NCBI GenBank assembly: GCA_035549015.1
Contig: DASZRW010000107.1
Span: 62,001-126,000, forward strand
Length of the DNA: 64,000 bases
Reading direction: 5' to 3'
Source of the DNA: JAFDZV01 sp035549015
Lineage (GTDB): Bacteria; Bacteroidota; Ignavibacteria; OLB7
The notes under the pieces were generated by a model. It did no database searches. It was not told the origin of the DNA and saw only the letters and a program-made list of their open reading frames with translations. The position numbers were made by a program, and so were the translations under genes. Below, piece after piece: positions 1 through 9,581 of the stretch (the first letter of the stretch is position 1; every line of letters begins with the position of its first letter).

Positions 1-554
1 TCGCGCATGTCCGGATAGAAGCCCATGGAGAGCATCTCGTCCGCTTCGTCGAATACGATGATGCCGAGGCGGTCCAGATTCATCGAGCGGCGGCCGATAT
101 GATCCAGCACGCGCCCGGGCGTGCCGATGATCACCTGCGCGCCTTCGCGAAGCGACTGGAGCTGCGTACCGTAGCCCACGCCTCCGTAGACCAGGGCCCC
201 GGTGAGATCCATCGCCTTGGAGAGGGTCAGGAACTCCTTGTGCACCTGCATCGCGAGTTCGCGCGTCGGGACAAGCACGAGTGCCTGCGGATAGCGCCGC
301 GCGGGATCGATGCGCATGAGGAGCGGCATGAGGAATGCCCCGGTCTTGCCGGACCCCGTGCGCGACTGCACGATCATGTCCCGCTTATCGAGGAGATAGG
401 GGATCGCCTTTGCCTGCACCGGCATCGGTGTGCGCCACCCCAACGCCTCGATCGGCTCGCGCATTGCTGGTGGCAACTGATCGAACGTGAAGTCCGGGAG
501 GGTCCGTTCCGGCTCGATCAGAATCTGCTGCGTGTTCTCAGATGGTTCTTGCAT
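1..554 (-). CDS. DEAD-box RNA helicase, N-terminal part (cut by window edge)
   Basis: ATP-dependent RNA helicase of superfamily 2; only the first 184 residues are inside the window. The start ATG is at 554. Visible motifs in order: a Q-motif region at about 24-50, Walker A SRTGSGKT at 64-71, motif Ia PTREL at 96-100, TPGR at 145-148, and the DEAD box (VFDEADEM) at 168-175. These are the expected RecA-like domain 1 motifs at normal spacing. The second RecA domain and any C-terminal RNA-binding extension lie outside, so the subtype (RhlE-, CshA- or DeaD-like) cannot be decided. The gene reads leftward like lipA upstream of it, with about 170 bases between them. Confidence 0.93.
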   Translation of the reverse strand, partial: MQEPSENTQQILIEPERTLPDFTFDQLPPAMREPIEALGWRTPMPVQAKAIPYLLDKRDMIVQSRTGSGKTGAFLMPLLMRIDPARRYPQALVLVPTRELAMQVHKEFLTLSKAMDLTGALVYGGVGYGTQLQSLREGAQVIIGTPGRVLDHIGRRSMNLDRLGIIVFDEADEMLSMGFYPDMR

Positions 555-726
555 GAAGACGAAGATATGGCATGCCGGGGTGAAGGCGAAGGAGAGAACG
601 AAACAAGGCGACGAGGTTCCCTCGATCGCCTTGGTCGAAAATCAGATAATCAATGCTTCCACGGCGGGTCCGATTCCGTTGAATCGCACCCGGAACACGC
701 GGCGCGTACGTGCGCGCCGCGCAGGA

Positions 727-1614
727 TCATACATGGCGCTCCGCGTGATAGCTGGACCGCACCAACGGTCCCGATTCCACATAGCGGAAGCCCATCTCGA
801 GGCCAAGATCCCGGAGTTCGTTGAACTCGTCGGGATGTACAAAACGATCAACCGGCAGATGGCTCTTCGTTGGCTGCAGGTACTGCCCCAACGTCAGAAT
901 ATCCACCCCGACCCCGGCAAGATCGCGCATCGTGGCGAGCAGCTCTTCGCGCGGCTCCCCCAACCCAAGCATGATTCCCGTCTTCGTCACCATGCCCTGC
1001 CGCTTGGATTCCCGGAGCACATCGAGCGTCCAGTGATACTTCCCCTGCGGCCGAACGCGGCGATACAGCGACGGCACAGTCTCCGTATTGTGGTTCAGGA
1101 TGTCGGGCCGGGCGTCGATGATCAACTGCAGCAGATCGAACTTCCCCTTGAAGTCCGGAATCAATACCTCCACCCTGGTGCCGGGATTCCGCTCGCGCGT
1201 CAGGCGGATGGTCTCGGCGAAGACGCCGGCACCGCCGTCGGCAAGCTCGTCCCGGTTCACGGAGGTGATCACCGCATGCTGCACTCCCATCTGCTTCACC
1301 GCGTCGGCAACGCGCCCCGGCTCATCGATATCCAGCGTCCCCGGGCGCCCCGTCTTCACGGCGCAGAACCCACACGATCGCGTGCAGGTGTCGCCGAGTA
1401 TCATGAACGTTGCCGTTCCTGCGGACCAGCATTCCGCCATGTTCGGGCAGCGCGCCTCCTCGCAGACGGTGTGCAGCTCCTTGGAGCGCATCATCTGCTT
1501 CAGGAACTGGAAACTATCCCCCGTCGGAATCTTCACCTTCAACCATTCCGGGCGCCGCTCCACGGGGGGGTGCTGGGCGCCTGGCTGGATTACCGGAAGC
1601 TCTATGTTGGTCAT
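727..1614 (-). CDS. lipA: Lipoyl synthase (radical SAM)
   Basis: Inserts two sulfurs into octanoylated E2/H-protein lysines to form lipoyl groups. The auxiliary cluster motif (CEEARCPNMAEC) and the radical-SAM CX3CX2C motif (CTRSCGFC) are both present, and the C-terminus carries RSSYHA, whose Ser ligates the auxiliary cluster. I place the start at the ATG giving MTNIELPV at 1614; the frame is open to 1689, so 25 more residues are possible, but that extension has no family character. No strong Shine-Dalgarno sequence decides this. It lies just downstream of an E2 gene with two lipoyl domains, so enzyme and substrate are probably co-transcribed. Confidence 0.95.
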   Translation of the reverse strand: MTNIELPVIQPGAQHPPVERRPEWLKVKIPTGDSFQFLKQMMRSKELHTVCEEARCPNMAECWSAGTATFMILGDTCTRSCGFCAVKTGRPGTLDIDEPGRVADAVKQMGVQHAVITSVNRDELADGGAGVFAETIRLTRERNPGTRVEVLIPDFKGKFDLLQLIIDARPDILNHNTETVPSLYRRVRPQGKYHWTLDVLRESKRQGMVTKTGIMLGLGEPREELLATMRDLAGVGVDILTLGQYLQPTKSHLPVDRFVHPDEFNELRDLGLEMGFRYVESGPLVRSSYHAERHV

Positions 1615-1696
1615 TGTCGTTACCATGATTACACGGGGTGTTGCACGGAGCGTAGACGGAGCCTTCGGGTAATCGAAGACCCCGCGCATCCGCCGC

Positions 1697-3505
1697 TCAA
1701 AGCATCATCGTTTCGTCCATTCCCTCGAGATACTTGATCACGTCGGAAAGGAACTTGCCGCCGAGCAGCCCATCGATGATGCGATGATCGTGCGACAGCG
1801 AGAGGTATACCATCGAACGAATAACCACCATGTCCTGATTGAGAACCTCGCGGACAACCGGCCGCTTCTGAATCGCACCGCTTCCCAGGATCGCAACCTG
1901 CGGCTGATTGATGATCGGTGCTCCGTGAAGCAGTCCGAACACACCGTAGTTCGTGAGGGTAAAGGTGCCGCCGGAGATCTCGTCCGGCGTCAGCGTCTTG
2001 TTGCGGGCACGCGTGGCGAGATCGTTCACTGCGTGCGCGATGCCGGTGATGTTCAACCGGTCCGTATCCTTGATCACCGGCACGATCAGATTGCCGTCCG
2101 GCAGCGCCGTTGCGACGCCCACGTTCACATGCTTCTTCACCAGGACGTTCGTGCCCTCCACCGAGGCGTTCACCCACGGATTGTCGCGAAGCGCACGGGC
2201 GATCGCGGCGATGAAGAACGGCGTGAAGGTGAGCTTGATTCCCTCACGCTTGAAGAACTCGTCCTTGCGCAGCTCGCGCAGGCGAACCAGCCCGGTAACG
2301 TCCGCCTCGCCAACCTCCGTCACGTGCGGAGAGGTGTGCTTGGAGCGCACCATATGCTCGGCGATGAGCTGGCGCATCCGGTCCATCGGCACCACTTCAA
2401 CGTCCGCGCCGTAATCCTTCGGAGCAGACGGAGCCGCGGGTGCGGCATATCCCTGCTGCGCAGCGGCAGCCTTCGCGGGCGCAGCGGCAGGAGCCGCTGC
2501 CGGACGCGAGCCGCGGTTCTGAATGTAGCCGAGGATATCCTCCTTCGTCACACGGCCGCCATTGCCGCGTCCGGCGATCGCATCCAGTTCCTGAACGCCG
2601 ATCCCTTCCTTCGTAGCAATTGCCCGGACAAGCGGCGAGTAGAAGCGGTTGCCGCTGGAACGGGGAACCGACCCGACGCCCACACCTTCCAGTTCCGGTG
2701 TCGGCGCAGGCTGGCCGTTGGCAACGGCGCCATTCGCCGGCGCTGCCGGTTGCGGCGCCGAAGCCACAGGCTGCGGTGCAGCAGCAGCAGGTGCAGGGGC
2801 AGGAGCGGATGCCGCCGCGGCGGCGGCGGCCGGAGCGCTTCCCGAGGAGATGTAGGCGATCACGTGTCCCACGGCTACGGTCTCGTTCTCCTGGGCAACG
2901 ATCTCCAGCAACGTCCCCGCTGCCGGCGAAGGAATCTCGGTGTCGACCTTGTCCGTGGAGATCTCTGCAATCACCTCGTCGCGTTCAATGGCATCGCCCG
3001 GCTTCTTCAGCCAGCGAAGGATGGTCCCTTCCTGTACGGACTCGCCCATCTTGGGCATCAGAATTTCCGTGCGCTCACCGCCGGCCGCAGCGCTCGCCGC
3101 CGGAGCGGATGCCTGCTGTGCCGGTGCAGCCTGCTGTGCCGGTGCGGCAGGCGCGGGCTGCGGGGCCGGTGCGGATTCGGCAGGGGCCGATGCCGCCGGC
3201 GCAGCACCGGCAGGCGCAGCACCAGCAGGCGCTGCAGGCGCGGATGCGCCGCCAGAGGGAACCTCACCTTCGGCTCCAAGACGGGCAATGACGTTGCCCA
3301 CCGCCACGGTCTCATTCTCCTGGGCCACTATTTCCAGTAGCGTACCCGCCGCAGGAGACGGAATTTCCGTATCGACCTTGTCCGTCGATATCTCGGCGAT
3401 AACCTCGTCACGTTCCACCGAGTCCCCCGGCTGCTTCAGCCAGCGAAGGATCGTCCCCTCCTGTACCGACTCGCCCATCTTGGGCATCAGAACGTCAATT
3501 GCCAT
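1697..3505 (-). CDS. 2-oxoacid dehydrogenase E2 (dihydrolipoamide acyltransferase), two lipoyl domains
   Basis: Core acyltransferase of a 2-oxoacid dehydrogenase complex, 602 residues. It has two nearly identical lipoyl domains (about 2-77 and 148-222), each with the STDKVDTE lipoylation site (first Lys is 43). They are joined by Ala/Pro/Gln-rich flexible linkers. A peripheral subunit-binding domain follows near 285-325 (FYSPLVRAIA), then the catalytic domain with the HxxxDG signature (DHRIIDG) close to the C-terminus. The near-identity of the two lipoyl domains points to recent duplication or gene conversion. The substrate (succinyl-, branched-chain acyl- or acetyl-) cannot be assigned because no E1 is adjacent. 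lipA follows on the same strand. Confidence 0.93.
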   Translation of the reverse strand: MAIDVLMPKMGESVQEGTILRWLKQPGDSVERDEVIAEISTDKVDTEIPSPAAGTLLEIVAQENETVAVGNVIARLGAEGEVPSGGASAPAAPAGAAPAGAAPAASAPAESAPAPQPAPAAPAQQAAPAQQASAPAASAAAGGERTEILMPKMGESVQEGTILRWLKKPGDAIERDEVIAEISTDKVDTEIPSPAAGTLLEIVAQENETVAVGHVIAYISSGSAPAAAAAAASAPAPAPAAAAPQPVASAPQPAAPANGAVANGQPAPTPELEGVGVGSVPRSSGNRFYSPLVRAIATKEGIGVQELDAIAGRGNGGRVTKEDILGYIQNRGSRPAAAPAAAPAKAAAAQQGYAAPAAPSAPKDYGADVEVVPMDRMRQLIAEHMVRSKHTSPHVTEVGEADVTGLVRLRELRKDEFFKREGIKLTFTPFFIAAIARALRDNPWVNASVEGTNVLVKKHVNVGVATALPDGNLIVPVIKDTDRLNITGIAHAVNDLATRARNKTLTPDEISGGTFTLTNYGVFGLLHGAPIINQPQVAILGSGAIQKRPVVREVLNQDMVVIRSMVYLSLSHDHRIIDGLLGGKFLSDVIKYLEGMDETMML

Positions 3506-3756
3506 TGTCTTGAGTTCTCCCTGGGATGTATGCGTTCGCTATCGAATGTTTGCATTCGGAATGGCAGAGCCTGTGCGCGAATGGCAAGGCCGCTGGAAAG
3601 AGGGGACCAATTTACAAAGAGCGACTCTCAGAACGAGCCTCGATCTTATTGCAAAACGTCCACAATCGGAGGGGATAACAATGGCCGTCGGGCGAACCTG
3701 CGTGCCTGCCGGAGCGGCGTTTCCGGTTTCCCGCGGCAGGGGAATCGCCGGGGTGC

Positions 3757-5412
3757 CTACCTTCCGGCCTTCGCCGTCAGGAAGCTGAGCACAACCCCCC
3801 CGGCCGTTGTTGCGGAAGCGGCAAGCTTCCGGTCGCCGGTATTCGCCACGATCGCGATATCGTCCAGCCCGTTCTCCACAAGCCAGCGACGCACGTTCTC
3901 CGCCCGTTCCAGTGCCAGAGCGCTCCGCTCCTGCTCCTCCGGCCTGTCGTCGCGGACGGCATACCCGAAAATGTGAATGGCGCGCACCAGCCCCGCATGG
4001 AGCGTGTGTACGTCGATCACGAACTGCTTCAGCCGTTCGATCATCGCCGGCGTGATGGCCGATGAGCCGGCAGCGAATCCTTCCAGGCGCAGCGCCTGCT
4101 GTATGCTGAGCCCGCTGGAGTCCACGTTCGTCCTCCGCGGCCTGCGCGGCCGCCCCGCCTCCGCCCCCTGCGGCGCCTTGCTCTCCGCGGCGAGCGTGAT
4201 CAGCACCGTGGCCTCCTTCACCGGCTTGCGAAGATCCAGCGGCTGCGAGGTCTCCGCATAGCCTTCCGCCCAGCCGGTTACCCGGTAGTTCCTGCCGCCG
4301 AGCAGATTGAACTCGAACGAGCCCGCAACGTTCACCACCGACGAGGTTACCTCCTCCCCCGTTGCAACGTTCACCACACGGACAAGGCCGCTGGTGACGC
4401 CGGCACCATGCAGCCGCCCGGTAACATGAACCACGGGGTACGGCCGCATCGTGTCCTGAAGGACAACACGGAAGAGATCGGACCGGCCGTACTGCGTCTC
4501 ATCTCCCTGCCCCACGGCGCTTATGTAGGCGAACTTCCCGTCCGGCGATACCGCCAGCGACGATTCGAAGTCCTGCGAGTTCACCGATGGCCCCAGGTTC
4601 ACCGGCTCGGACCACTTCTGCCAGGAGTCATCCAGGCGGCGCGTGACGTAGAGATCGCCCGCTCCATATCCATACAGCCCGGCCGAAGCGAAGTACATCG
4701 TGATGTTGTCCGGTGCGACGTACGGCGAGAGCTCGATCGCGATGGTGTTCACGGTAGGCCCCATCGAAACGGGCGGTCCCCAGTTCATCAGATCGTCGCC
4801 AAGCGCAGGGCAGGAGTAGAGATCCAGATTTTCCGGGTTGATGCTGTCGCGCGACATCGCCAGAAGCAGGCGCCGTCCCCCGGGGGTGATCGAAGCCCCG
4901 TAGCCTTCTCCATACTTGTAGAGATCGTCCAGCCCGTGGATGGTGATGGGCTGCGGCACTCCCCAGGAGCCGTCGGTTCCCTTGCGCGCAATCGCCAGGC
5001 CAACGCGCCTGCCGTTCACCTCTGCGCCGTTGTGCACCAGAGCCGTGTTGCCGTCCGGTGAGATCCAGAACAGCACGTCCGATCCGGGCGTGTTCAGGGG
5101 GGGCCCGATGTTCTTCGCTATGGACCAGGAGCCGTCCGGCTGGAGCGTCGAGTAGTAGATATCGTCGCCGTCATCGGCCCCACCGGTATTGCGCGGATCG
5201 AACTTCCGGTCGAAATAGAGCGTCCTCCCATCTGCACTGAGCACCGGCTGAATCTCCGCGTTTCCGCCGTTGACCGTGGAGCCGAGGTTCTCGCGACGCA
5301 GATAGCTTGGGTCGGCTTTCAACATTCCGGGTTGCGCGGCCGATGGTTCAGGAGTCAGCACGAGCAGGAGTGCGAGCAGAGTGGGAAACGCAGCGAAAGA
5401 TAGAACGGACAT
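3757..5412 (-). CDS. Envelope protein with PD40/WD40-like propeller, carboxypeptidase-like domain and OmpA-like C-terminus
   Basis: Exported protein of 551 residues. The start at 5412 is chosen because it gives a clean signal peptide (hydrophobic LLALLLVL then Ala cleavage region at about 28). Residues about 40-330 contain repeated PD40 motifs (SADGRTLYF, SPDGNTALV, SPDGKFAYI). A short beta-sandwich like carboxypeptidase regulatory domains follows, then an OmpA-like segment with the NAxxRxxxV-type ending (ERAENVRRWLVENG) that normally binds peptidoglycan. In Bacteroidota such proteins are periplasmic or outer-membrane-associated scaffolds, some tied to T9SS or gliding. The specific role here is unknown. 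Confidence 0.85.
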   Translation of the reverse strand: MSVLSFAAFPTLLALLLVLTPEPSAAQPGMLKADPSYLRRENLGSTVNGGNAEIQPVLSADGRTLYFDRKFDPRNTGGADDGDDIYYSTLQPDGSWSIAKNIGPPLNTPGSDVLFWISPDGNTALVHNGAEVNGRRVGLAIARKGTDGSWGVPQPITIHGLDDLYKYGEGYGASITPGGRRLLLAMSRDSINPENLDLYSCPALGDDLMNWGPPVSMGPTVNTIAIELSPYVAPDNITMYFASAGLYGYGAGDLYVTRRLDDSWQKWSEPVNLGPSVNSQDFESSLAVSPDGKFAYISAVGQGDETQYGRSDLFRVVLQDTMRPYPVVHVTGRLHGAGVTSGLVRVVNVATGEEVTSSVVNVAGSFEFNLLGGRNYRVTGWAEGYAETSQPLDLRKPVKEATVLITLAAESKAPQGAEAGRPRRPRRTNVDSSGLSIQQALRLEGFAAGSSAITPAMIERLKQFVIDVHTLHAGLVRAIHIFGYAVRDDRPEEQERSALALERAENVRRWLVENGLDDIAIVANTGDRKLAASATTAGGVVLSFLTAKAGR

Positions 5413-5515
5413 ACGGTTGTTTGAAATGCTGAGTGTTCCGACGCAAGGCGCTGCAGAGCCTGCGGGACGGGAAGGCCCTCCGGCCTCGAGAGACATCATG
5501 GGCGCGGCAACCCGG

Positions 5516-5770
5516 CTACTTCCATCGAAAGTGGACGAACAGACGCCCGAAGTTCTTGCTGTCCTTCTCGACACGATGGTACAGAGCCTTGATCTCCTTC
5601 TGTTCGAGAAAGCGGATCACTCGCTTCTTCAACTGCCCGGAACCCTTCCCGGGAATGATTTCCACGAGCGGTGCGCGCTTTGCCACCGCCTCCTGAATGA
5701 TGTTGTGAAGCGCGCGGTCGATATCCTGACCGCGGTTGAAGATGTCGTGAAGATCCAGTTTGAGCTTCAT
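5516..5770 (-). CDS. Smr domain protein
   Basis: Small protein of 84 residues made almost entirely of one Smr domain: the LDLHDIF element at the N-terminus, the PGKGSGQLKKRV motif in the middle (the H/GxGxG pattern of the family), and a final FGRLFVHF strand. Smr domains are nucleic-acid-binding or nicking modules found alone or at the C-terminus of MutS2. The frame is open much further upstream (to about 5998), but that stretch has shadow-like composition, so the ATG at 5770 is preferred. Standalone function is unassigned. Confidence 0.8.
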   Translation of the reverse strand: MKLKLDLHDIFNRGQDIDRALHNIIQEAVAKRAPLVEIIPGKGSGQLKKRVIRFLEQKEIKALYHRVEKDSKNFGRLFVHFRWK

Positions 5771-6048
5771 GCCGGCCGATGGCACACAGTGCCGATGTCT
5801 CTGAAGACCATTCCGCCGCGCCGGTGTCGCACCGATGCGGCGGGTTGCGGAATTGGGTTGCGCTGCGACAGTGCGCTGCGAATTGTCCGTTGCCGGCATT
5901 GCCGGTCTGCCGGAGAGTGCCTCCTTCCATGACTTCAGGAAGAGGCCCGGTACGGCACCGGACTGCGCCGTACCGGCAGCCGCCGCTTCTTCGTTCATGC
6001 GTTTCCGCGGCGACGGCCGGGGCCGGCTTCAACGAACGTGCGCCGCGG

Positions 6049-7059
6049 CTACTTCGTCATCTCGAGCATGCGGTTGAGCGAGCGCCGCGCTCCCTCCATG
6101 ACTCCCGCCGGAATGTCGATCTCCGGTGCGCGGTTCCGCATGCAGAGATAGATCTTCTCCAACGTATTCAGCTTCATGTAGGGACAGTTGTTGCAGTTGC
6201 AGCTCTCCTCCTGCGGCGGCCCCGCTATGAACGTCTTGCCGGGGGAGAGCTTCTCCATCTGATGAATGATGCCGGACTCCGTTGCAACGATGAACTCCGT
6301 CGCCGGTGACTCCTGTGTGAACTTCAGCAGGGCACTCGTGGAGCCGATATAGTCCGCACGATCGAGAAGCGACTCCTCGCACTCGGGATGCGCAATGAGA
6401 AGCGCCTTCGGATATCGATGCCGCAGTTCCACGATCTTCCGCTCGCTGAATGTTTCGTGCACGATGCATGTTCCCTGCCACAGCAGCATGTCGCGACCGG
6501 TCTTCCTGGCGAGATAGCGCCCGAGGTTCCGATCGGGTGCGAAGAGGATCTTCTGATCGGCCGGGAGCTGATTGATGATCCGCTCCGCCGACGAAGAGGT
6601 ACAGATGATGTCGCTCAACGCCTTCACCTCGGCGGAGCAGTTGATGTAGGTGATCGAGAGATGATCCGGATGCATTTCGCGAAACCGCGCGAACTCCGGC
6701 GCCGGACAGCCCGAGGCCAGAGAGCAGCCGGCAGCCATGTCCGGGATCAGCACCTGCCGCTCCGGATTCAGGATCTTCGCCGTCTCCGCCATGAAGTGAA
6801 CGCCGGCAAACACGATCACCTCCGCGCTGGTCTCCTGCGAGCGGCGCGCAAGCTCCAACGAGTCGCCGATGTAGTCCGCAATGTCCTGGATGTCGGAGTC
6901 CTGGTAGTAGTGCGCCAGCAGAACGGCATTCATCTCGCGCTTCAGGCGCATGATCTCTTCAACCAGATCCAGCCGTGGATCGATGTCCGCAAAGCCGACC
7001 GGCGTTCCACCCCGCCCGATGCGCTCCTGCTTCGGTGCCAGAATCTCAAATTCCGCCAT
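6049..7059 (-). CDS. nadA: Quinolinate synthase
   Basis: Condenses iminoaspartate with dihydroxyacetone phosphate to quinolinate in de novo NAD synthesis; a 4Fe-4S enzyme. The 336-residue product has the three conserved cysteine regions: INCSAEVKAL early, HPECEE in the middle, and NNCPYMKLNTLEKIYLC near the C-terminus. It also has the conserved LAHYYQDSDIQDIADY segment at the N-terminus. Start taken at the ATG at 7059 (MAEFEIL); an alternative six codons upstream exists. No nadB or nadC is next to it. Confidence 0.95.
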   Translation of the reverse strand: MAEFEILAPKQERIGRGGTPVGFADIDPRLDLVEEIMRLKREMNAVLLAHYYQDSDIQDIADYIGDSLELARRSQETSAEVIVFAGVHFMAETAKILNPERQVLIPDMAAGCSLASGCPAPEFARFREMHPDHLSITYINCSAEVKALSDIICTSSSAERIINQLPADQKILFAPDRNLGRYLARKTGRDMLLWQGTCIVHETFSERKIVELRHRYPKALLIAHPECEESLLDRADYIGSTSALLKFTQESPATEFIVATESGIIHQMEKLSPGKTFIAGPPQEESCNCNNCPYMKLNTLEKIYLCMRNRAPEIDIPAGVMEGARRSLNRMLEMTK

Positions 7060-7642
7060 GAGATTGCTTCTCCTCACTGTTGCATCCGCGCCGCCGCCGG
7101 GATATCACCCGAGCACCGGCGAGAATGAAAGATCAAGTATACTGGAAGTTCCTGCCGCGCGCAACGCGACATGGAATCTCCATCTCCATGGTCTCTGAAA
7201 TCCGCCGCCTGCGCGCGCGCTGAGCTGCGAACGGGGCGCCCCCGAATGCGAGCGCGCAGCCGGGCTTCAATGCTTCCTGGAGCCTGGATGATTCCTGCCG
7301 GCCTCGGCTGCATGAAGCGGCGTACGCGATGGAAGGCGAGGCGTTGCAGCACGGTTCGCATGCAACGACGTACATCCGACAACAACATGTAAGAGCATCC
7401 CGGAGGAATGGCCATCACACGATTGCATGCATTGCCCGGTGCACGGATGCGAGCAGGAGACGCGAAGGAATGCAGGAGCGATGGATGATGCGCGGGACGC
7501 TGGTATTGAAACGGAGATGAGGTGGGATTGCGTTCGATCGAGATGGCGGTAAACGATGCGGGAGAATGGCCTGAAGAACAATCACCGGGCGGCAGGGGTG
7601 GCGCCCCGCCGCCCGTGATAGGACTATGCCCGTCAAGCCTCA

Positions 7643-7719
7643 CTCACAAGGAGGTCCAGACCTGTGAGTAGAAAGTCGAACTCCGCGATGATTTTTATGA
7701 GAGGTCCAGAATCATAAAA
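7643..7719. ncRNA. Pair of hairpins sharing the loop GAGGTCCAGA; candidate structured RNA or operator
   Basis: The 10-mer GAGGTCCAGA occurs at 7651-7660 and 7701-7710. The first copy is enclosed by CTCACA (7643-7648) and TGTGAG (7663-7668). The second is enclosed by a perfect 8-bp pair, TTTTATGA (7693-7700) and TCATAAAA (7712-7719). The stems differ in sequence while the loop is kept, which is how a structured RNA with a recognised loop behaves, although a DNA-binding site is also possible. Terminator-like hairpins follow on the plus strand at 7836-7880. Transcription is not shown. Confidence 0.4.
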
Positions 7720-7835
7720 GCGTCACGGCGACCCGGCAGACGTTGGTTTCCAACAGGAACTACATAATGCGTCGCTGGAAATGCTTAGTCGACACGAATA
7801 TAAAGAGTTTGTAGCGTCGTGATCAACATCGTTTG

Positions 7836-7880
7836 AAAAAAATCCCATTCGGGCTTTTTTCCGCCGAATAGGGCGGTTTT
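7836..7880 (+). terminator. Two tandem terminator-like hairpins
   Basis: First: an A-tract and CCC at 7836-7846 pair with GGG and a T-tract at 7851-7860 around a short ATTC loop. Second: CCGCC (7861-7865), a 6-base loop, GGCGG (7872-7876), then TTTT. They end about 85 bases before the regulator gene at 7965, so they would stop transcripts coming from the hairpin region or act as an attenuator in a long leader. Confidence 0.5.
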
Positions 7881-7964
7881 GAACGCACATCCTTACGAGT
7901 TTCGTAAGTTCTGGAGCGACTTCACGATGCAACTCTCCGATTGCCTCCCAGTTCCGAGCACGTG

Positions 7965-9368
7965 ATGACCAACCTTGTGAACGGCATTCAGCCCTTGAAG
8001 ATTCTTCTGATTGATGATGATCGCAGCTTTCTCGACACGGTCGCGGAACTGTTGCGGCGTTCCGGCTACAGCCCGATAACTGCCGAAGGCGGCGCACGCG
8101 GGCTCGAAGTTCTCAGCAGCGAAGCGGCTCAGATCGGGCTTGTTCTGCTGGACATGCGCATGCCCGGCATGGACGGCGAGGAGGTGCTGGAGCGGATCGT
8201 CCGCTATCATCCAACCATTCCGGTGATCATGCTCACCGGCGAGAATGCCATCGACCTCGTTGTCCGCGCGATGAAGGGGGGAGCCACCAACTATATCTAC
8301 AAAGGTTCCAGTCCGCACGAGCTGCTCACCGCCGTTGCGTCCGTGCACGAACGGAGCCGCCAGCAGCACCAGAACACGGTGGGCGTTCAGCAGTTCGGCG
8401 AACACGGCATCGTGGGCCGCAGCAGTACCGTGCAGCGATTGATGGCCGATGCGGAGATGTGTGCACGCTCGATGATCTCCGTGCTCGTGACCGGCGAAAC
8501 CGGTGTCGGCAAGGATCTCCTGGCGCGCGCCGTTCACGCGATGAGCCCCCGACGTTCCAAGCCCTTCGTGGTGCTCGATGTTCCGAACATCCCGGCCACG
8601 ATGTTCGAGAGCGAACTCTTCGGGCATACACGCGGCGCCTTCACCGGCGCGACGGACGCGAAGACCGGCATGGTGCAGGCCGCCGACGGCGGCACACTGT
8701 TCCTGGACGAGATCGGCGAATTCCCGATCGAGCTGCAGTCCAAGTTCCTGCGCGTGCTGGACAGCGGTTCGGTTCGGCGGCTCGGCTCCGTGACGCCGGA
8801 GAGCGTGGACGTCCGGATCATCTCCGCAACCAACCGGAATCTGCTGGAGGCCGTGCGTGCACGCGTGTTCCGTGAGGATCTGCTCTATCGTCTGCGCGGC
8901 ATCGAAATACATATCCCGCCGCTGCGCGAACGCAAGGAGGATATCGAGCCGCTCGCGCATCACTTCCTGGAAAGCTTCAGCCAGCGGAACAATCTTCCGC
9001 AGCGGCGCCTGAGCCCCTCCGCCGTGGACCTTCTGGAGCGGCAGCGCTGGAGCGGCAACATCCGCGAATTGAGGAGGGCGATCGAGGCCGTGGCCGTGAT
9101 GTCGCGGGGGGAGGTGATCGATCACTCGGACATCGCTCGCGTTCTGGAACGCGCGGACCCGCTGCGGCAGCCGGATGTCACGGTGGTACAGGATTACAAC
9201 GACGTGCAGATGCTGGCCAAGCAGACGAAGAAGGATGAACTGATCAAGGTGCTGGACCGTAACGACTGGAACATCACGCGGGCCGCGGCGGAACTGGATA
9301 TCGATCGCTCCACGCTCTCGAAGCAGATGAAGAACCTCGGCATCAACAAGCCGAAGCTGCGGCTGTAG
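7965..9368 (+). CDS. Sigma-54-dependent response regulator (NtrC/AtoC type)
   Basis: Two-component transcription activator, 467 residues. Receiver domain at about 10-125 with acidic pocket IDDD and phospho-acceptor Asp63 (LLDMRMPG). AAA+ sigma-54 interaction domain at about 150-385 with Walker A GETGVGKD, the sigma-54 contact loop GAFTGA, and Walker B LFLDEIGE. C-terminal Fis-type HTH (ITRAAAELDIDRSTLSKQ). All elements needed for activity are present. The frame opens at 7941; I use the ATG at 7965 because the shorter product starts just before the receiver strand, but this is not certain. No sensor kinase is adjacent; one lies at 25418. Confidence 0.93.
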   Translation: MTNLVNGIQPLKILLIDDDRSFLDTVAELLRRSGYSPITAEGGARGLEVLSSEAAQIGLVLLDMRMPGMDGEEVLERIVRYHPTIPVIMLTGENAIDLVVRAMKGGATNYIYKGSSPHELLTAVASVHERSRQQHQNTVGVQQFGEHGIVGRSSTVQRLMADAEMCARSMISVLVTGETGVGKDLLARAVHAMSPRRSKPFVVLDVPNIPATMFESELFGHTRGAFTGATDAKTGMVQAADGGTLFLDEIGEFPIELQSKFLRVLDSGSVRRLGSVTPESVDVRIISATNRNLLEAVRARVFREDLLYRLRGIEIHIPPLRERKEDIEPLAHHFLESFSQRNNLPQRRLSPSAVDLLERQRWSGNIRELRRAIEAVAVMSRGEVIDHSDIARVLERADPLRQPDVTVVQDYNDVQMLAKQTKKDELIKVLDRNDWNITRAAAELDIDRSTLSKQMKNLGINKPKLRL

Positions 9369-9581
9369 CGCCGTGCCCGTGGCATCGCGATCCCCCGCCG
9401 TGCGGATTGTCGCGGAGATGTTTCCTGCAACGCCGTCACGGTCAGCCCCGCTCAACGCCATGCTGCACCGCAGAGCCGGCGGCCGTGCAGCCTTGCCGGT
9501 TCTGCAGCACCGAGCCGCGGGAACACCCACCATGCCTGGCACATGCCGGCCGGATTCTGCGGCTGCGATCCGCCCGGGCGC

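Larger units (their letters stand above)
7060..7964. other. Long stretch without a convincing gene; holds hairpins and terminators
   Basis: About 900 bases between divergent nadA and the sigma-54 regulator. Open frames exist on both strands (for example 7074-7643 minus) but have no recognisable domain, are rich in Arg/Pro/Ser and overlap each other, so I treat them as non-coding. The right half (7640-7880) is more AT-rich and carries two hairpins with the same loop sequence and two tandem terminator-like structures, listed separately. Confidence 0.6.

Noticed and set aside
7074..7643. 189-codon leftward frame upstream of nadA
   Set aside because: Pro/Arg/Ser/His-rich, no similarity, overlaps other equally open frames.
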